The notes beneath the pieces were generated by a model. That model was given only the letters and a program-made list of their open reading frames with translations, was not told where the DNA came from and made no database searches. DNA of 64,000 nt from an uncultured Gemella sp. (GTDB lineage: Bacteria > Bacillota > Bacilli > Staphylococcales > Gemellaceae): contig USNF01000001.1 of NCBI GenBank assembly GCA_900555985.1, forward strand, positions 144,377 through 208,376, written 5' to 3'. The translations under genes were made by a program, and so were the position numbers. Of the stretch, positions 62,186 to 64,000 are shown piece by piece. The first letter of the stretch is position 1. Each line of letters starts with the position of its first letter.

Positions 62186-63500
62186 ATATTATTTATTTAT
62201 TTGAGTATTTATTATGGTTAACTCTATAATAAGTATTCAAATAAATAAATAAGAACTTTATAATTCTTATTTGTATCTTACTATGTAGTAAGGCTCATTG
62301 CCGCTGTCCGCAGAGAGTATGAAGGCTTCGTTTATATGATACTATTGCTGCTCTTAGCTTCTTTCCGAATGATAGAAGTGAGGCCGAATTATGCCAAGAT
62401 TCTATCTAGTCATAAACGTGCGGCCTTATTCATCTAGTAAAAGAAAAACAATGAATGATTGATGTTTACCAGATGATTATATCATATTACATTAAAATAT
62501 ATTTTGTAATAGAATAAGTAACATATTATTTCAGATAGCCTGATAGTTGACGTTCACATATATGATGGATAGCCACATAATAAGATTATAGTTTCATTTT
62601 CAAGACTCTTTTTTGATTCCCCTGTGGCATAGAGTTACATTAATACCGTATAACTTATTATGTAATTAAGAAACTATAATCCGCGTGTGTTGTTGAAGTT
62701 TAATTAATAACAAAAAAACTATAAGTTAATATGTAATGAAATACATATTAAAATATAGTTTCATATAAATAGAATTATTATATTGTATTTTATTTTCTTT
62801 TAAACAAGATAATAAGTTTAAACTTAAAAGCTTTTTTGAAATATTGTATTTAGGTAAACAGGATTATATATTGTCATCTGATTTTGGACGTAATTATCCC
62901 TAGTCAACGATAATCGAAACCTTAACATAGCGATTAGGCTATGCTCTATCTCATACTCAGTCCTAGAGATTCTTGTTCACACAAGAGGTTAAGAGTAATC
63001 CCAATATCCTACACAATATTCAGTGAGCCCTTACATAGATACAACAACTCTGGCAGATTATCTATGTAACTTCTTATTTGGAGATAGTATATATCTTACT
63101 CAATGACTATATTTGAGTACACAAATAAGACCCTGTTTGATTTATCTTATTATTAGCAATATCATAATAAGACTAGAGAGGAGCAGAAACCACTTCCCCT
63201 TTTACGACAATCAGAGTCTATATTTACTATACCCATATACTAGCATTGTCTATGTAGTATTTAAACGAGTATGACTGCTAAACAAATCATGCCGTACCGA
63301 TTCTCTGAATGAGCTGGTAAAACTACCGTTTTATAGTTGTGCGTCTCCAACTGGTCTCCTAGTAACTTTTTATAGACGTCGCAGTCTAGTGTAGGTTTCG
63401 TCCTATGGAGCACCCTCCTATATTCAGTAGATAGGCCACTGTGTATTAACGTTTATGTTTTTGAAAAGATGTTCAATACACTCAACAGCTTTTATATGTT
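62186..63500 (-). ncRNA. Predicted large structured RNA, about 1.3 kb
   Basis: No ORF of note lies here on either strand. The region is dense in inverted repeats: 27-nt near-perfect arms (62189-62215 with 62226-62252), CTTACTATGTAGTAAG, AGGCCG/CGGCCT with extensions, a 12-bp pair GATTATAGTTTC/GAAACTATAATC, CATAGC/GCTATG, TCTTG/CAAGA, TTACATAGATA/TATCTATGTAA, a three-way-junction-like domain closed by CTTATTTG/CAAATAAG, TCTTATTAT/ATAATAAGA and GACTGC/GCAGTC. A promoter at 63507-63535 and a terminator at 62141-62185 bracket it on the minus strand. It recalls the large ornate phage RNAs (GOLLD, ROOL), but I cannot confirm membership. No tRNA-like fold was found. Confidence 0.55.
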
Positions 63501-63506
63501 ATCTAC

Positions 63507-63535
63507 ATAATAATATAAGCAAAATATAAAGTCAA
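63507..63535 (-). promoter_or_regulatory. Sigma70-like promoter of the large RNA
   Basis: TTGACT (63535-63530), a 17-nt spacer and TATTAT (63512-63507) on the minus strand. Start site near 63500. This is the best consensus promoter in the window. Confidence 0.65.
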
Positions 63536-63613
63536 GTAGTTTTTAATAATTTAAAATAAAAAATTCGTAGACCTGGAATGTCGTTAAACTTATCCAGAAA
63601 GGCAGGTGATATC

Positions 63614-63883
63614 ATGATGATACAGATTACCTTGTATAATAGTGGTGGGTACATAAAAAGAAGTAAGCTTTTCATTGTTTTGTGGGCTTCTTTTTATTGT
63701 ATCCCAGATATTATAAAAGTATCAGCAAGACATGTATTTGGGAGAAAGAATACAAGTGCTTCGATGCTTCGGATATACAAGAATAAAAATAGAATAACCC
63801 TACGGGCATTGGATAGAAATCCTATCATCTCAGCATTATTCTACGACGTGCGTTTTCCCATAGATAATCAACATTATATCTAA
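63614..63883 (+). CDS. Doubtful small ORF (89 aa)
   Basis: From ATG 63614 behind AGGTGA. It contains a hydrophobic stretch (LFIVLWASFYCIPDIIKV) in a basic protein. Base composition and arginine/leucine codon choice look less like the confirmed genes, and the surrounding DNA is rich in inverted repeats, so this may be non-coding. Confidence 0.25.
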   Translation: MMIQITLYNSGGYIKRSKLFIVLWASFYCIPDIIKVSARHVFGRKNTSASMLRIYKNKNRITLRALDRNPIISALFYDVRFPIDNQHYI

Positions 63884-63966
63884 ACTAGAGTATTATGGCT
63901 TCGCCGTGTAAATCTTATGTTAAAAAAAATAGATGTATGTGCTTCAAAAAACATATATATAATGTG

Positions 63967-63990
63967 TATATATATATATATATATATATA
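63967..63990. repeat. TA dinucleotide repeat
   Basis: An uninterrupted run of about 12 TA units near the right edge, in gene-free sequence. It is prone to slippage. The stretch 63,884-64,000 holds nothing else that I can identify. Confidence 0.9.
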
Positions 63991-64000
63991 TTAATAGCAC

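Noticed and set aside
62186..62760. CRISPR array
   Set aside because: Repeats here are inverted, not evenly spaced direct repeats with unique spacers.
62186..63560. tRNA genes in the gene-free region
   Set aside because: I looked for T-loop (GTTCRA) and cloverleaf patterns on both strands. A GGTTTCGATT segment near 62930 lacks matching acceptor and anticodon stems.
1..64000. Stop-codon reassignment as in some large gut phages
   Set aside because: All large frames read through with the standard code, and products are of expected length with intact motifs. No gene needs TAG or TGA suppression.

Overview
The window is part of a large, AT-rich tailed-phage genome. A tail sheath, tail-tube proteins and a tape measure of roughly 2,076 residues point to a contractile-tailed (myovirus) phage with a long tail. 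Strong AGGAGG ribosome-binding sites and the gene types suggest a low-GC Gram-positive-type (Bacillota) host. I cannot name the host or a described phage. The standard genetic code reads every gene cleanly.

Layout. From 1 to 55,210 all real genes lie on the minus strand and form the late, virion-building region. In transcription order it holds a Cys-cluster protein; four small genes; the large terminase (interrupted by an intein and a group I intron); an accessory protein; a portal fused to a MuF-like domain; a protease/scaffold; a capsid-associated protein; the major capsid protein; neck and connector genes; the tail sheath; the tail tube (group I intron); two tube-like paralogues; two tail chaperones; the tape measure (group I intron with a homing endonuclease); a 2,699-residue giant protein; a 2,924-residue baseplate hub; an OB-fold spike protein; a glucosaminidase; and a Pro/Thr/Glu-rich protein.

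From about 55,250 to 55,880 lies a control region. It has face-to-face overlapping promoters, a likely 160-nt small RNA and three tandem promoter repeats. From 55,886 to 62,135 small plus-strand genes follow, five of them trailed by a repeated H-type RNA pseudoknot. This block ends with two adjacent genes that look like the two halves of a split YonO/RdRP-like two-barrel RNA polymerase. From 62,140 to 63,500 there is no gene; a good minus-strand promoter and a terminator bracket about 1.3 kb of dense inverted repeats, which suggests a large structured RNA.

How it fits together (inference). The giant 2,699-residue virion-cluster protein carries a complete DEDDh exonuclease triad and a second set of two-barrel RNA polymerase motifs. 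The phage may therefore inject one RNA polymerase with its tail proteins and make a second, split one after infection. Domain calls rest on motifs read by eye; no database search was possible.
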